26,864 nt of DNA. Source: JBPOHE01 sp052035915. GTDB lineage: Bacteria; Pseudomonadota; Gammaproteobacteria; Chromatiales; Chromatiaceae. The notes under the pieces are model-generated. The model saw nothing but the letters and a program-made list of their open reading frames with translations. It was not told where the DNA came from and ran no database searches. A program made the translations under genes and the position numbers. The first letter of the stretch is position 1. Each line of letters starts with the position of its first letter. Below, piece after piece: positions 1 through 6,966 of the stretch. The stretch spans positions 1 through 26,864 of the forward strand of contig JBPOHE010000102.1 of NCBI GenBank assembly GCA_052035915.1, in the 5' to 3' direction.

Positions 1-46
1 TGGTAACCCATACCTTACCGGAGTTTTCGATGACCTCCCAATCGCG

Positions 47-82
47 CCCCTCGGGTGCCCCGCATGCGGGGCACCCGAGGGG
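47..82. repeat. Perfect 36-bp palindrome
   Basis: The two 18-base arms are exact reverse complements, beginning CCCCTCGGGTGCCCC and meeting at a central GCATGC, with no loop bases. The structure is GC-rich and is not followed by a T tract, so it does not look like a standard intrinsic terminator. It could be a REP-like palindrome, a cruciform site or the stem of a transcript end from a gene left of the window. Confidence 0.8.
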
Positions 83-405
83 AACCAAACTACTCAGTTT
101 CTTACACCACTTCCTGGGACACTACCAAGTTGGCTGAGGTGACTCGCTAATCAGATGTGGCCTTGTGGCGAGCAGATAACAGATTTGTTGATATATAAAG
201 CGCATATCATAAAAGATAATTACGTATTATCCTGGTCCCCTATCGGCCATCAATCCTCCCTGCAAGGCCGCGTTCAGCTCGACCCCATTCGGGGTTGGAA
301 CGGCCTCAGACTCTGATTGGGCAAGGGGAATATAAAGATCTGGATTCACCCGGTTGTGTCTGCAGCACGGCCGCTTTCTTGGAAAGATGACATGGGAGGT
401 TGCCT
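83..405. other. Gene-free leader region upstream of the NYN gene
   Basis: No convincing gene is seen here. Positions about 170-235 are much richer in A and T than the rest of the window and contain several TATAAT-like hexamers, so a promoter for the NYN gene is plausible, although no single -35/-10 pair stands out. A ribosome binding site, GGGAGGT, lies at 394-400. Confidence 0.4.
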
Positions 406-1206
406 GTGAGCACTGAAACCAGCCTTGCCCTCCTGATCGACGCCGACAATAGCCCGCCTGGCAAGATCGATGAGGTTTTGGGCGAGCTGGCCAAGTATGG
501 AGTGATCAATATCAGGCGTGCTTACGGCAACTGGAAAAATCCCCAACTCAAGGGATGGGAAGATGTGTTGCATCAATACGCCATCCAGCCGATCCAGCAG
601 TTCGCCTACAGCAAAGGCAAGAATGCCACTGACGCGTCGATGATCATCGACGCCATGGATATGCTCTATACCAAACATCTGGAAGGAATCGCCCTGGTGT
701 CCAGCGATTCCGACTTTACACCGCTGGTGATGCGTCTGCGGGCAAATGGCTTGAAGGTATTCGGTTTCGGCGAAGAGAAGACGCCGATGCCTTTCGTCAA
801 CGCCTGTTCACGCTTTCTCTACCTGGAAAAACTCGGTTGTTCCGAACCGATGTTGCCGCACAAGAGCGCCGAATCGAAAACGAAGGAACCGGAGCCGTCG
901 CCTCCAGCCGTTTCCAAACCGGTGTCGGCGCCGAAAAGCGCCAATGAACTCAAGGGCGATACCCGTTTGGTGAGCCTATTGCGCAATTCCGTCGCGGCAG
1001 CGGCGGATGATGAGGGCTGGGCCCATCTTGGCGCCGTGGGCAGCCACATCTCTAAACAAGCCTCGTTCGATTCACGAAATTATGGCTTTGCGAAGCTGCG
1101 GGATCTGTTTTCCGCGATCGGGCTGTTCGATCTGAAAACCCACGAGAAGGGGCTCTACGTGCGGGACAGGAAGTACGGGGCAGGTGCTAACGGAAAGTCG
1201 TCATGA
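406..1206 (+). CDS. NYN-domain (LabA/DUF88-like) protein with C-terminal OST-HTH/LOTUS domain
   Basis: Predicted cytoplasmic RNase-like protein of 266 residues. The N-terminal 130 residues match the PIN-like NYN fold: the IDADN motif gives D12 and D14, with further acidic residues at D76, D82 and in SSDSDF (D101, D103). These would form the metal site of a PIN/NYN nuclease. A proline- and lysine-rich linker (about 135-170) leads to an OST-HTH/LOTUS-type segment at about 175-250, a fold known to bind RNA. The reading frame is open from a TTG at 400, but I chose GTG 406 because GGGAGGT ends five bases before it. The gene stands alone between repeat-bearing spacers. Family assignment is good; target RNA and cellular role are not visible. 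Proteins of this type are often annotated only as NYN domain-containing. Confidence 0.85.
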   Translation: MSTETSLALLIDADNSPPGKIDEVLGELAKYGVINIRRAYGNWKNPQLKGWEDVLHQYAIQPIQQFAYSKGKNATDASMIIDAMDMLYTKHLEGIALVSSDSDFTPLVMRLRANGLKVFGFGEEKTPMPFVNACSRFLYLEKLGCSEPMLPHKSAESKTKEPEPSPPAVSKPVSAPKSANELKGDTRLVSLLRNSVAAAADDEGWAHLGAVGSHISKQASFDSRNYGFAKLRDLFSAIGLFDLKTHEKGLYVRDRKYGAGANGKSS

Positions 1207-1457
1207 GCCGTTTCTGTAAGGTGGCTATAGCAATCCTCAATGGATTGCGGCTGTGTCTGGCTACGAAATCCCCTCCCTGCCCCCCGTTGCAAAGGGAGGA
1301 GCCGTATAAGCGGCGGGAGGATTTATCTCGACCGACAGCATTTCTACAACTCAAAGAGGAGTGCTATGTCATGCCGAGAGGATCGGAATGGAGTGCGGAC
1401 GCTAAACACCAACAGTGTTCGCCTCCGTTGTAAATCCGGATTCCGCACGTCCGTTCT
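1207..1457. other. Spacer with hairpins and a possible 20-codon leader ORF
   Basis: A 7-bp hairpin with loop TCAAT (GCAATCC at 1230-1236, GGATTGC at 1242-1248) lies just after the NYN stop and lacks a T tract. AGAGGAG at 1355-1361 is the best ribosome binding site in the spacer, but it serves an ATG at 1371 that opens only a 20-residue ORF ending at 1433, directly before the membrane-protein gene. This may be a leader peptide or chance. The membrane-protein start at 1458 itself has no clear ribosome binding site. Confidence 0.35.
1263..1300. repeat. Dispersed-repeat-like hairpin (CCTCCC...GGGAGG)
   Basis: CCTCCC at 1272-1277 and GGGAGG at 1294-1299 can pair around a C-rich loop. The wording (gaaatcccctccctgcc then ttgcaaagggagga) resembles a type of interspersed intergenic repeat I have seen in several proteobacterial genomes. 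That likeness is from memory and no second copy is present in this window. Confidence 0.4.
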
Positions 1458-2849
1458 ATGTCTTCTATTGCTGATCGCCTGCTCGGCTGGCTGGGAAACC
1501 TCCTGCTCCCGGCCATGGCCATCCTCTTGCTCCTGGCGCCCTCACCCTACCTACAGGATTTCGCCGAGTGGCTCTATCAGGGATTCATCCTGGCCATGAA
1601 GCTGGTCGAGCCGGAGCGGGTGAGTCGCTTCATCCTCGCCCCCTATCCGGTTCCCAACAGTCTGGCGCCCCTTGCCCTCGCCCTGCTCTGTCTGTTGTTC
1701 GAACCCATAACGGCCGGCAGGCTGTTTCTCGCGCTCTTGCTGCTCGGTTGGTGGCTGGTGCTGCGCGCCTTTGTCCGCCGTCACCTCCCCAGGGACCAGT
1801 CCCGATCCCTGTTCGCCCTGCTGGTGGCGGTCGCCGCCCTGGCGAGCTTTTTCTGGTACGGCTTCATCGGTTACCAATTGGGCCTGCTGCTGTGGTTCGC
1901 CTTTCTCGCCTGGATGAGACAGGAGAGATCGGCGCTCTGGCTCGGGCTTTTCGGCCTCGCCATCTTTTTCGCCCATGCCATGGTGTTTCTGGCCTGGGGG
2001 CTGTTGATGGGTCTCTGGGCGTTCCATTCCCGGGAAGCGCGGGGGCGGGTGACGGCGGCGCTCCTCCCCTCCGTCGCCCTGAGCCTGGCGTATCTCATCG
2101 GTCAGCGCCTGGCGGGGGTCGAGGCCCAGTTCGTCGACGCGCGGATCGAAAACCTCACCGAGGCGATCCTGTTCAAACTCGCCTCGCCCTTGGTGCTGGG
2201 CGGTTTCAGAAATCTCATCCTGCCCGACGGAACCAGCCTGCTGGAGGGCCAGCCCTGGCTCTATTGGACCGGGGCGGCCAGCAACGCGCTGACGCTGCTC
2301 ATCCTGGCAACCTTGACCCTGGTCGTGTTCCTTGGACCGCCCCAGACCCGGGGGTCTTCAGGAAGTCAGAAGTCCCCATGGCCTGTTCCGGTACTCCGGT
2401 ATTCAGGGCTGGTGTTGATCCTGGTCTATCTGCTGGCGCCCTATAACCTGGGGGGACTCATCCATCCCGGTGGACGACTGCTGCTTCCCTTGCTGGCGAT
2501 CACCCTCATGCTGGCCTCCCCGCGCCTCTTGGCCTGGACTCGCTGGGCCGCCCTGGCGGCGATCCTGGGCGCCAGCATCAGCCTCTGTTCTTATGGCCTC
2601 CTGATCCAGCGGATCGGAACCGGTCCCATCGAGGGCGAACCACGCCCCTCGGACCATCCACCGCGCCACTCCGTGCTCGCCTTCAACCAATGGATGTTCG
2701 GCCATACGGCCTACAAGTATTTCAATTACCGGATCTTTACCTTCGCCGATCGCTTCCGGCAACTGCGTGAAGGCCGTCTGGAGGGCTTGGCCTTTCATAC
2801 CGGACCCATCATCGGCTATGTGGCGGACCCCGCTACCAAGGTGAGGTGA
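1458..2849 (+). CDS. Uncharacterised polytopic inner-membrane protein
   Basis: A 463-residue protein made mostly of hydrophobic helices, with roughly ten or more predicted membrane segments from residue 10 to about 380. A longer hydrophilic tail (about 385-463) carries aromatic-rich stretches such as YKYFNYRIFTF. Charged loops contain RRHLPRDQSRS and SREARGR. The layout (many helices, a soluble C-terminal part) is reminiscent of GT-C-type glycosyltransferases or lipid-linked sugar enzymes, but I see no DxD or other diagnostic motif and do not recognise the family. The start is the first ATG of the frame; no good ribosome binding site precedes it. It is separated from its neighbours by repeat-containing spacers and appears monocistronic. 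The existence of the gene is well supported by length and codon use; its function is unknown. Confidence 0.75.
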   Translation: MSSIADRLLGWLGNLLLPAMAILLLLAPSPYLQDFAEWLYQGFILAMKLVEPERVSRFILAPYPVPNSLAPLALALLCLLFEPITAGRLFLALLLLGWWLVLRAFVRRHLPRDQSRSLFALLVAVAALASFFWYGFIGYQLGLLLWFAFLAWMRQERSALWLGLFGLAIFFAHAMVFLAWGLLMGLWAFHSREARGRVTAALLPSVALSLAYLIGQRLAGVEAQFVDARIENLTEAILFKLASPLVLGGFRNLILPDGTSLLEGQPWLYWTGAASNALTLLILATLTLVVFLGPPQTRGSSGSQKSPWPVPVLRYSGLVLILVYLLAPYNLGGLIHPGGRLLLPLLAITLMLASPRLLAWTRWAALAAILGASISLCSYGLLIQRIGTGPIEGEPRPSDHPPRHSVLAFNQWMFGHTAYKYFNYRIFTFADRFRQLREGRLEGLAFHTGPIIGYVADPATKVR

Positions 2850-2909
2850 GAGCGATTCCGAACCGCACGGAGTCGTAGGTTGGCCCTCTAGAGTCCAATA
2901 GATTCACCT

Positions 2910-2932
2910 CGGACACCCAACAACGGTGTCCG
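2910..2932. terminator. Perfect 8-bp hairpin downstream of the membrane-protein gene
   Basis: CGGACACC at 2910-2917 pairs perfectly with GGTGTCCG at 2925-2932 around a 7-base loop (CAACAAC). It lies 60 bases after the stop codon. There is no following T tract, so it is a structured 3' end or RNA-stability element rather than a clear intrinsic terminator. Confidence 0.4.
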
Positions 2933-3003
2933 ATCGATAAACCATGAGGTCTACCGCGAGACTAGCAAGCCGTCGCGACTGATCTCTCCGCTTCTCAATC
3001 TTC

Positions 3004-3121
3004 CCGGGCCTGGGCGTTTTTGCCCGATTTTTTGTTCTCTAAAAGAGAACAATTCCTTGCCATGGTGATCCATCGTTCTCCAAAAAAGAACGAAGAATAG
3101 CCATTTTTGGTCCATGCCCGG
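3004..3121. repeat. GTTCTC paired-palindrome element, copy A
   Basis: One of five related elements. The ends are CCGGGC (3004-3009) and GCCCGG (3116-3121). The two internal 17-bp palindromes are GTTCTCTAAAAGAGAAC at 3034-3050 and GTTCTCCAAAAAAGAAC at 3075-3091, with starts 41 bp apart. The left flank (cccgattttttg) and right flank (cgaagaatagcc) are imperfect reverse complements, so the whole unit can fold as one long hairpin. It lies in the spacer before the fatty acid hydroxylase gene. Confidence 0.85.
3012..3033 (+). terminator. Intrinsic-terminator-like hairpin inside copy A
   Basis: GGGC (3012-3015) and GCCC (3022-3025) flank a GTTTTT loop and are followed within two bases by six T residues (3028-3033). 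The stem is short, 4-5 bp, so termination may be weak. It could end transcripts arriving from the membrane-protein gene. Confidence 0.4.
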
Positions 3122-3383
3122 AACGACCCAAAGCTGATGCCTATTCCTGATAGGTCCGTACTCTCAACAGCGGATCCGCGGTCGACCGACCACCCGGAAG
3201 CCGAAAATGTATCCGGAAAGGGTCTTGGCGCCGGAGTGCGGCAGCCTGACGGCGCGCATCTCTCTACACGGGGATCTTGACATGGGGGTTGCTCTTGACC
3301 ATCATTCAACCATACAGTTGATTGTTTGGCATGTAGCTCATCAGTATCGCGCCCCGGCCTTGGCCCGACAGGAGGCTCCCCTC

Positions 3384-4247
3384 ATGCAGCAATTCATCAC
3401 CGCCCATGAGGCGGTTATCCGTCTCGGCTGCTTTTTCGGTATCTTCATTCTCATGGCGCTCTGGGAGCTGGTCGCGCCCAGGCGTCCCTTGCGACTGCCG
3501 AAAGCGGCGCGCTGGGGCGCCAATCTCGGCCTCGTCGTGCTCAATACCCTGGTGCTGCGCCTCTTGTTCCCGGCGGCGGCGGTCGGCGTAGCCACTTTCG
3601 CCACCGCCCGGGGCTGGGGGCTGTTCAATGCGGTGGAGACGCCCTTCTGGCTGGCGGTGCTCGCCTCGGTGGTGATCCTGGACTTCGTCATCTGGCTACA
3701 GCATGTCATGGTCCACGCCATCCCGCTGCTGTGGCGGCTGCATCGGGTGCATCACGCCGATCTCGACTATGACCTCACCACCGGCGCCCGCTTTCACCCC
3801 ATCGAGATCATCCTCTCCATGCTGATCAAGTTCGCCACCGTGCTCTTGCTGGGGCCGCCGACGCTGGCGGTGGTGATCTTCGAGGTAGTGCTCAACGCCA
3901 CCGCCATGTTCAATCACGCCAATGCGCGACTGCCCCTCGGCTTGGATCGGGCGCTCCGGCTGGTTCTGGTCACCCCGGACATGCACCGGGTGCACCATTC
4001 GGTGGAGGACGACGAGACCAACTCCAATTTCGGCTTCAACCTGCCCTGGTGGGATCGGCTGTTCGGCACCTACCGCGACCAGCCCCGGGGCGGTCACCAG
4101 GGCATGACCATCGGCATCCATCGCTTTGACGACCCGCGCCAGGTGGATCGTCTCCCCGGTATGTTGCTGTTGCCCTTTCACGGCCAGGTGACTGATTACG
4201 CCATCAATCGTCGCCAGTGGGGCCGACCGGAGAGGAGCGATGAATAA
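3384..4247 (+). CDS. Fatty acid hydroxylase / sterol desaturase family protein
   Basis: Membrane-bound di-iron oxygenase family, 287 residues. Four hydrophobic segments precede the histidine clusters that bind the iron pair: HVMVH (H107, H111), HRVHH (120-124), FHP (H138), NHAN and a second HRVHH followed by acidic residues near 205. This set of boxes is typical of the family, which hydroxylates or desaturates acyl chains, sterols or carotenoids; the substrate cannot be read from the sequence. The frame is open upstream to 3207, but the ATG at 3384 is preceded by AGGAGG (3370-3375) with an 8-base gap, so I chose it. The end overlaps the next gene by 8 bases, which indicates translational coupling with the VTT-rhodanese gene. 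Confidence 0.88.
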   Translation: MQQFITAHEAVIRLGCFFGIFILMALWELVAPRRPLRLPKAARWGANLGLVVLNTLVLRLLFPAAAVGVATFATARGWGLFNAVETPFWLAVLASVVILDFVIWLQHVMVHAIPLLWRLHRVHHADLDYDLTTGARFHPIEIILSMLIKFATVLLLGPPTLAVVIFEVVLNATAMFNHANARLPLGLDRALRLVLVTPDMHRVHHSVEDDETNSNFGFNLPWWDRLFGTYRDQPRGGHQGMTIGIHRFDDPRQVDRLPGMLLLPFHGQVTDYAINRRQWGRPERSDE

Positions 4248-5223
4248 GACCGCCCGGCGTTGGGTTTTGGGATGTATCTTGCTGGCCGCCATCGGTCTGG
4301 CGCTGATGTTTCGCCACCGGCTCGATCCCGCGGCCCTGGCCGAGTGGGTGACGGGCGCCGGCGCCTTGGGACCCCTGGTGTTCATGGTCATCTACGCCCT
4401 CGCCACCCTGGTGTTCCTACCGGGTTCGGTGCTGACCCTGGCCGGCGGCGCCCTCTTCGGACCTGACTGGGGAACGCTGTGGAACCTGACCGGAGCGACC
4501 GTCGGGGCGGCGCTCTCTTTCCTCGTCGCCCGTCATCTCGGTGCCGACTGGGTGGAGCGGCGCGCCGGCGGACGCTTCAAGCGGCTGGTGGACGGGGTGG
4601 CGGCGGAGGGCTGGCACTTCGTCGCCTTTACGCGACTGGTGCCGCTGTTTCCCTTCAACCTGCTGAACTACGCCCTGGGGCTGACCCGCATCGGTTTCCT
4701 GCCTTATCTGGTCGCCACCTGGATCTTCATGCTCCCCGGCGCCTTGGCCTTCAGCTATCTCGGCTACGCCGGGCGAGAGGCGTTCGCCGGGGGCGAAGGA
4801 CTGGTCCAGAAGGCCTTGCTGGCGCTCGCCCTGGTCGCCGCTATCGTCTTCCTGCCCCGACTGGTGAGCAAACTGCGGCAACGGCCCCTGCTGGAGGTGG
4901 AGAAGCTGAAGGAGCGACTGGAAGCGGCTGAGGACCTGCTGGTGCTGGACGTGCGTGCCGCCGCCGATTTCGTCGGCGAACAGGGCCATCTCGCCGCCGC
5001 CCGCAATCTGCCGTTGGAAGAACTGCCACACCGGCTCGATGAGCTGGAGCCTTACCTGGAACGACCCATCGCCCTGATCTGCCGCACCGACCGCCGCTCC
5101 GCCCAGGCCGCCCGGCTCCTCGCCGAGGCCGGTTTCGCCGAGGTGCATGTGGTGCGCGGCGGCATGACCGCTTGGCACAGCCAGGGTTGGCCGATTGCCG
5201 AGACCCATCCCAAGCCGGAGTAA
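4240..5223 (+). CDS. VTT (DedA/TVP38-like) membrane protein fused to a C-terminal rhodanese domain
   Basis: A 327-residue two-part protein. Residues about 1-215 are a VTT/SNARE-associated (TVP38/TMEM64, DedA-like) membrane domain, with the typical VFLPGSVLTLAGGALFG segment and the later FTRLVPLFPFNLLNYALG segment that lines the re-entrant region. Residues about 225-325 form a single rhodanese domain: DVRAAADF, then the active-site loop ICRTDRRSAQAA with catalytic cysteine C281, then VVRGGMTAWHSQGWP. Rhodaneses carry persulfide sulfur on that cysteine. The fusion places a sulfur carrier on the inner membrane, probably on the cytoplasmic side. It overlaps the hydroxylase gene and is followed after 6 bases by a DsrE-family gene, consistent with a sulfur-transfer operon. 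The transported substrate of the VTT part is unknown. Confidence 0.9.
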   Translation: MNKTARRWVLGCILLAAIGLALMFRHRLDPAALAEWVTGAGALGPLVFMVIYALATLVFLPGSVLTLAGGALFGPDWGTLWNLTGATVGAALSFLVARHLGADWVERRAGGRFKRLVDGVAAEGWHFVAFTRLVPLFPFNLLNYALGLTRIGFLPYLVATWIFMLPGALAFSYLGYAGREAFAGGEGLVQKALLALALVAAIVFLPRLVSKLRQRPLLEVEKLKERLEAAEDLLVLDVRAAADFVGEQGHLAAARNLPLEELPHRLDELEPYLERPIALICRTDRRSAQAARLLAEAGFAEVHVVRGGMTAWHSQGWPIAETHPKPE

Positions 5224-5229
5224 AAACCC

Positions 5230-5574
5230 ATGAAGATTCTGCTGATCCTCAACGATCCCCCCTATGGCAGCGAGCGCAGTTACAACGCCCTACGCCTGGC
5301 CAAGGCCCTGGCGGGGAAAGGGGTGGCGGTAACGCTGTTCCTGTTGGCCGATGCGGTGAGCTGCGCCAAGGCCGGGCAAAAGGTGCCCCAGGGCTATTAC
5401 AACCTGGAGTTGATGCTGAAATCCGTGCTGCGCAACGGCGAGGTGTTGCTCTGTGGTTCCTGCCTGGACGCACGGGGTCTGCGCGACGAGGAACTGGTGA
5501 CCGGTGCTCGGCGTAGCACCCTGGATGAGCTGGCCGAGCACACCCTGGCGGCGGATCGGGTGCTGGTGTTTTGA
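5230..5574 (+). CDS. DsrE-family sulfur relay protein
   Basis: Small cytoplasmic protein of 114 residues with the DsrE/DsrF-like fold: an N-terminal strand MKILLILNDPPYGSE, a helix RLAKALAGKG, then VTLFLLADAVSCA and the cysteine motif CGSC (C75, C78) followed by LDARG, as seen in this family. Relatives accept and pass on persulfide sulfur in tRNA thiolation and in dissimilatory sulfur oxidation; which of these applies is not shown. GGAG lies shortly before the ATG. The gene starts 6 bases after the VTT-rhodanese stop, so the rhodanese is an obvious candidate partner. It is a single-gene DsrE relative, not part of a visible dsrEFH set. Confidence 0.88.
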   Translation: MKILLILNDPPYGSERSYNALRLAKALAGKGVAVTLFLLADAVSCAKAGQKVPQGYYNLELMLKSVLRNGEVLLCGSCLDARGLRDEELVTGARRSTLDELAEHTLAADRVLVF

Positions 5575-5588
5575 ACCCGGGTCGCGCC

Positions 5589-5915
5589 ATGGCCACCTCG
5601 ATCATCCTCGTCTCCAAGCAGCCTCCAGGCGGGCGTTGCTCCCTCTATCGGCGCTATGCGGCGGTAGAATCCGAGCTGAAGGCGATGACCGGACACCTGA
5701 GCAATGTCCGTCTCGGCGCCGGTCATCAATCCCCGGACTATCAGTGGTGACACGGCCAGCCGGCCCTGGATGGGGATCTCATCCGGCTGCGGGAGGCGGT
5801 AACCCAGGCGACGCGGAAGGCGGCCCTGGCGGCGATGGCTCCCACCGATCCCCCGGCCATCCCCGCGCCGGTTTCCGCCCCGAGTGGGGCGGTCACAACC
5901 CGAAGACCAGAATAG
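5589..5915 (+). CDS. Small protein with in-frame UGA at codon 54; candidate selenoprotein or interrupted gene
   Basis: The frame from ATG 5589 encodes a protein-like stretch, MATSIILVSKQPPGGRCS then an amphipathic helix, up to ...PDYQW. A TGA follows at 5748-5750. The frame then stays open for another 54 codons (beginning HGQPALDGD, then helix LIRLREAVTQATRKAALAAM and a Pro/Ala-rich tail) to TAG at 5913-5915. G/C-rich third positions persist through most of the part after the TGA. A stable hairpin sits 15-35 bases after the TGA (see next entry). Three readings are possible: selenocysteine insertion giving 108 residues, a genuine 53-residue protein, or a Trp-to-stop mutation. The gene lies 14 bases after dsrE-like and 17 before a zinc-ribbon gene, in the same direction. 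No strong ribosome binding site is seen. I do not recognise the family. Confidence 0.45.
5766..5786 (+). promoter_or_regulatory. SECIS-like hairpin downstream of in-frame UGA
   Basis: Positions 5766-5773 (CTGGATGG) pair with 5779-5786 (TCATCCGG) in eight consecutive pairs, two of them G-U, around a five-base loop GGATC. The loop begins 23 bases after the TGA at 5748-5750. Bacterial SECIS elements are described as stem-loops inside the coding region, a few tens of bases after the UGA, with G in the first loop positions, so spacing and loop both fit. An alternative longer pairing (CAGCCGG 5757-5763 with CCGGCTG 5783-5789) also exists. No folding energy was computed. Confidence 0.35.
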
Positions 5916-5932
5916 GCCAGGAGAACAGGGGC

Positions 5933-6232
5933 ATGACAAAGGCTGATATCCGAGGATGTCATGGCTGCGCGGACCCGCTGAATGTTTCATTATCGCGGGA
6001 GAATGAGGTTCTCCAGCTCAACAACAGTATCGCGGTGTTCAGATGTCCCCACTGCGGCTGTCTCATCCTTGATGATGTCTTGGGCTGGAAAGGATCGGGT
6101 ATAGTGATGCGGGCGACCAAGGAAATGATCCTTCGCTATGCCAGGGAACGGGGGGTAGCCGAAGCCGAGCTGTCGAAGGTGCAGGATCGATTGGCCCAGC
6201 TCGGCCAGACTGAGCCCGATCACCACGGATGA
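5933..6232 (+). CDS. Small zinc-ribbon-like protein of unknown function
   Basis: Ninety-nine residues. Two cysteine pairs, GCHGC near residue 10 and CPHCGC near residue 40, look like a zinc ribbon with a spacer of about 28 residues. The C-terminal half is helical and charged (KEMILRYARERG, then AELSKVQDRLAQLGQ) and could mediate protein contacts. The frame is open much further upstream, but that part is arginine- and glycine-rich shadow sequence. ATG 5933 has AGGAGA 10-15 bases upstream and is the natural start. It ends the tight run that begins with the hydroxylase gene, so a role in thiol or persulfide handling with those neighbours is possible but only inferred. I do not recognise the family. 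Confidence 0.65.
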   Translation: MTKADIRGCHGCADPLNVSLSRENEVLQLNNSIAVFRCPHCGCLILDDVLGWKGSGIVMRATKEMILRYARERGVAEAELSKVQDRLAQLGQTEPDHHG

Positions 6233-6311
6233 TCTGGCCTAGATCCGCTCCCTTCGTGCCGCTGGTCCAAGACGCCAGGGTGGAACCCTTGGCCCCCAGT
6301 AGAAAACGCCT

Positions 6312-6426
6312 CCGGGCCTGGGGCTGTTGGAGCCGAACTTCGTTCTCATATTCAGAACTAATGACTATATTATCCTGCTATTGTTCTCCCATGGAGAACA
6401 CTCCTGCCGGATGGCCGAAGCGCCCG
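6312..6426. repeat. GTTCTC paired-palindrome element, copy B
   Basis: The left end CCGGGC (6312-6317) and a weaker right end (GCCCG, 6422-6426) bracket two 17-bp palindromes: GTTCTCATATTCAGAAC at 6342-6358 and GTTCTCCCATGGAGAAC at 6383-6399, with starts 41 bp apart as in the other copies. The second palindrome contains the ATG (6391) of the secreted-protein gene at its centre, so the element supplies the start codon and the first codons of that gene. Confidence 0.75.
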
Positions 6427-6966
6427 AGGGCTTTCCTCCTGGCTGGACTCTTTAGTTGGCTCCTGATGCCAGCCGCCGGACAAGCGGACGAGCCCCCGGC
6501 GCCTCTGAGCGTCGAGGCCCATGGCTTGGTGCTCAAGGTCACGCCTTTGTCCGCGGAGCAGAAAACCGCCTTCTACCTGGCCCGGGGCTTCACCGCGGCG
6601 GAGATCGAGCCTTACGCCCGGGCCTGCGGTTTTTCCTTCAGCCTGGAGAATCGCGAGCAACCGTTGCTGCGCTATCGACTGGCGAACTGGAGCATCGAAG
6701 CCGAGGGGCGCGTCCGGCGCTTTGTGCTACCGAGCGACTGGGACCGGGAATGGGAGCGGCGGGGCCTCGGCGCCTCGCCCCGCATCGCCTTCCGTTGGGC
6801 GCAGTTTCCAGCTGAACAGGAGTTCGCCCGTGGCGACTGGATCATGGGCATGGCCAGTCTGCTGGAGCGCCCGGCGGGTCCCTTGCGTATCCTGGCCCGT
6901 ATCGACCTTGGAGAACAAACCCTTGAACTCCCCATCGACTCCCTGTTCTGCGCGCCGCTGGATTGA
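6391..6966 (+). CDS. Secreted protein of unknown function, two cysteines
   Basis: A 191-residue protein with a clear signal peptide: basic KRPR, hydrophobic core AFLLAGLFSWLLMP and a likely cleavage near AAGQA-DE (about residue 32). The mature part has exactly two cysteines (C79 and C187), which could form one disulfide, and many aromatic and charged residues (SDWDREWERRG). No family is recognised. The frame is open back to 6229, but the upstream part lacks a sensible ribosome binding site; ATG 6391 gives the signal peptide. That ATG lies at the centre of a palindrome of repeat copy B, again without a recognisable ribosome binding site. The 3' end overlaps the thioredoxin-like gene by 44 bases, so the two are probably co-translated, and the thioredoxin may act on this protein's cysteines (inference). 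Confidence 0.65.
   Translation: MENTPAGWPKRPRAFLLAGLFSWLLMPAAGQADEPPAPLSVEAHGLVLKVTPLSAEQKTAFYLARGFTAAEIEPYARACGFSFSLENREQPLLRYRLANWSIEAEGRVRRFVLPSDWDREWERRGLGASPRIAFRWAQFPAEQEFARGDWIMGMASLLERPAGPLRILARIDLGEQTLELPIDSLFCAPLD

Noticed and set aside
2..142. Open frame entering from the left edge
   Set aside because: Forty-odd codons run through the 36-bp palindrome without any recognisable protein feature; openness over this length is not significant in GC-rich DNA.
3034..3091. GTTCTC palindromes as LexA/SOS boxes
   Set aside because: LexA sites have different cores and occur singly near repair genes. Here the sites are always paired inside a conserved ~117-bp unit and next to unrelated genes, so a repeat family explains them better.
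5504..5932. Upstream extension of the zinc-ribbon ORF
   Set aside because: The extension is Arg/Gly/Pro-rich shadow of the dsrE-like gene and the UGA-containing ORF; a good ribosome binding site supports ATG 5933.
5397..5990. 197-codon minus-strand ORF over the UGA region
   Set aside because: Arg/Ser-rich, no ribosome binding site, and it overlaps dsrE-like and the candidate selenoprotein frame, which look more natural.
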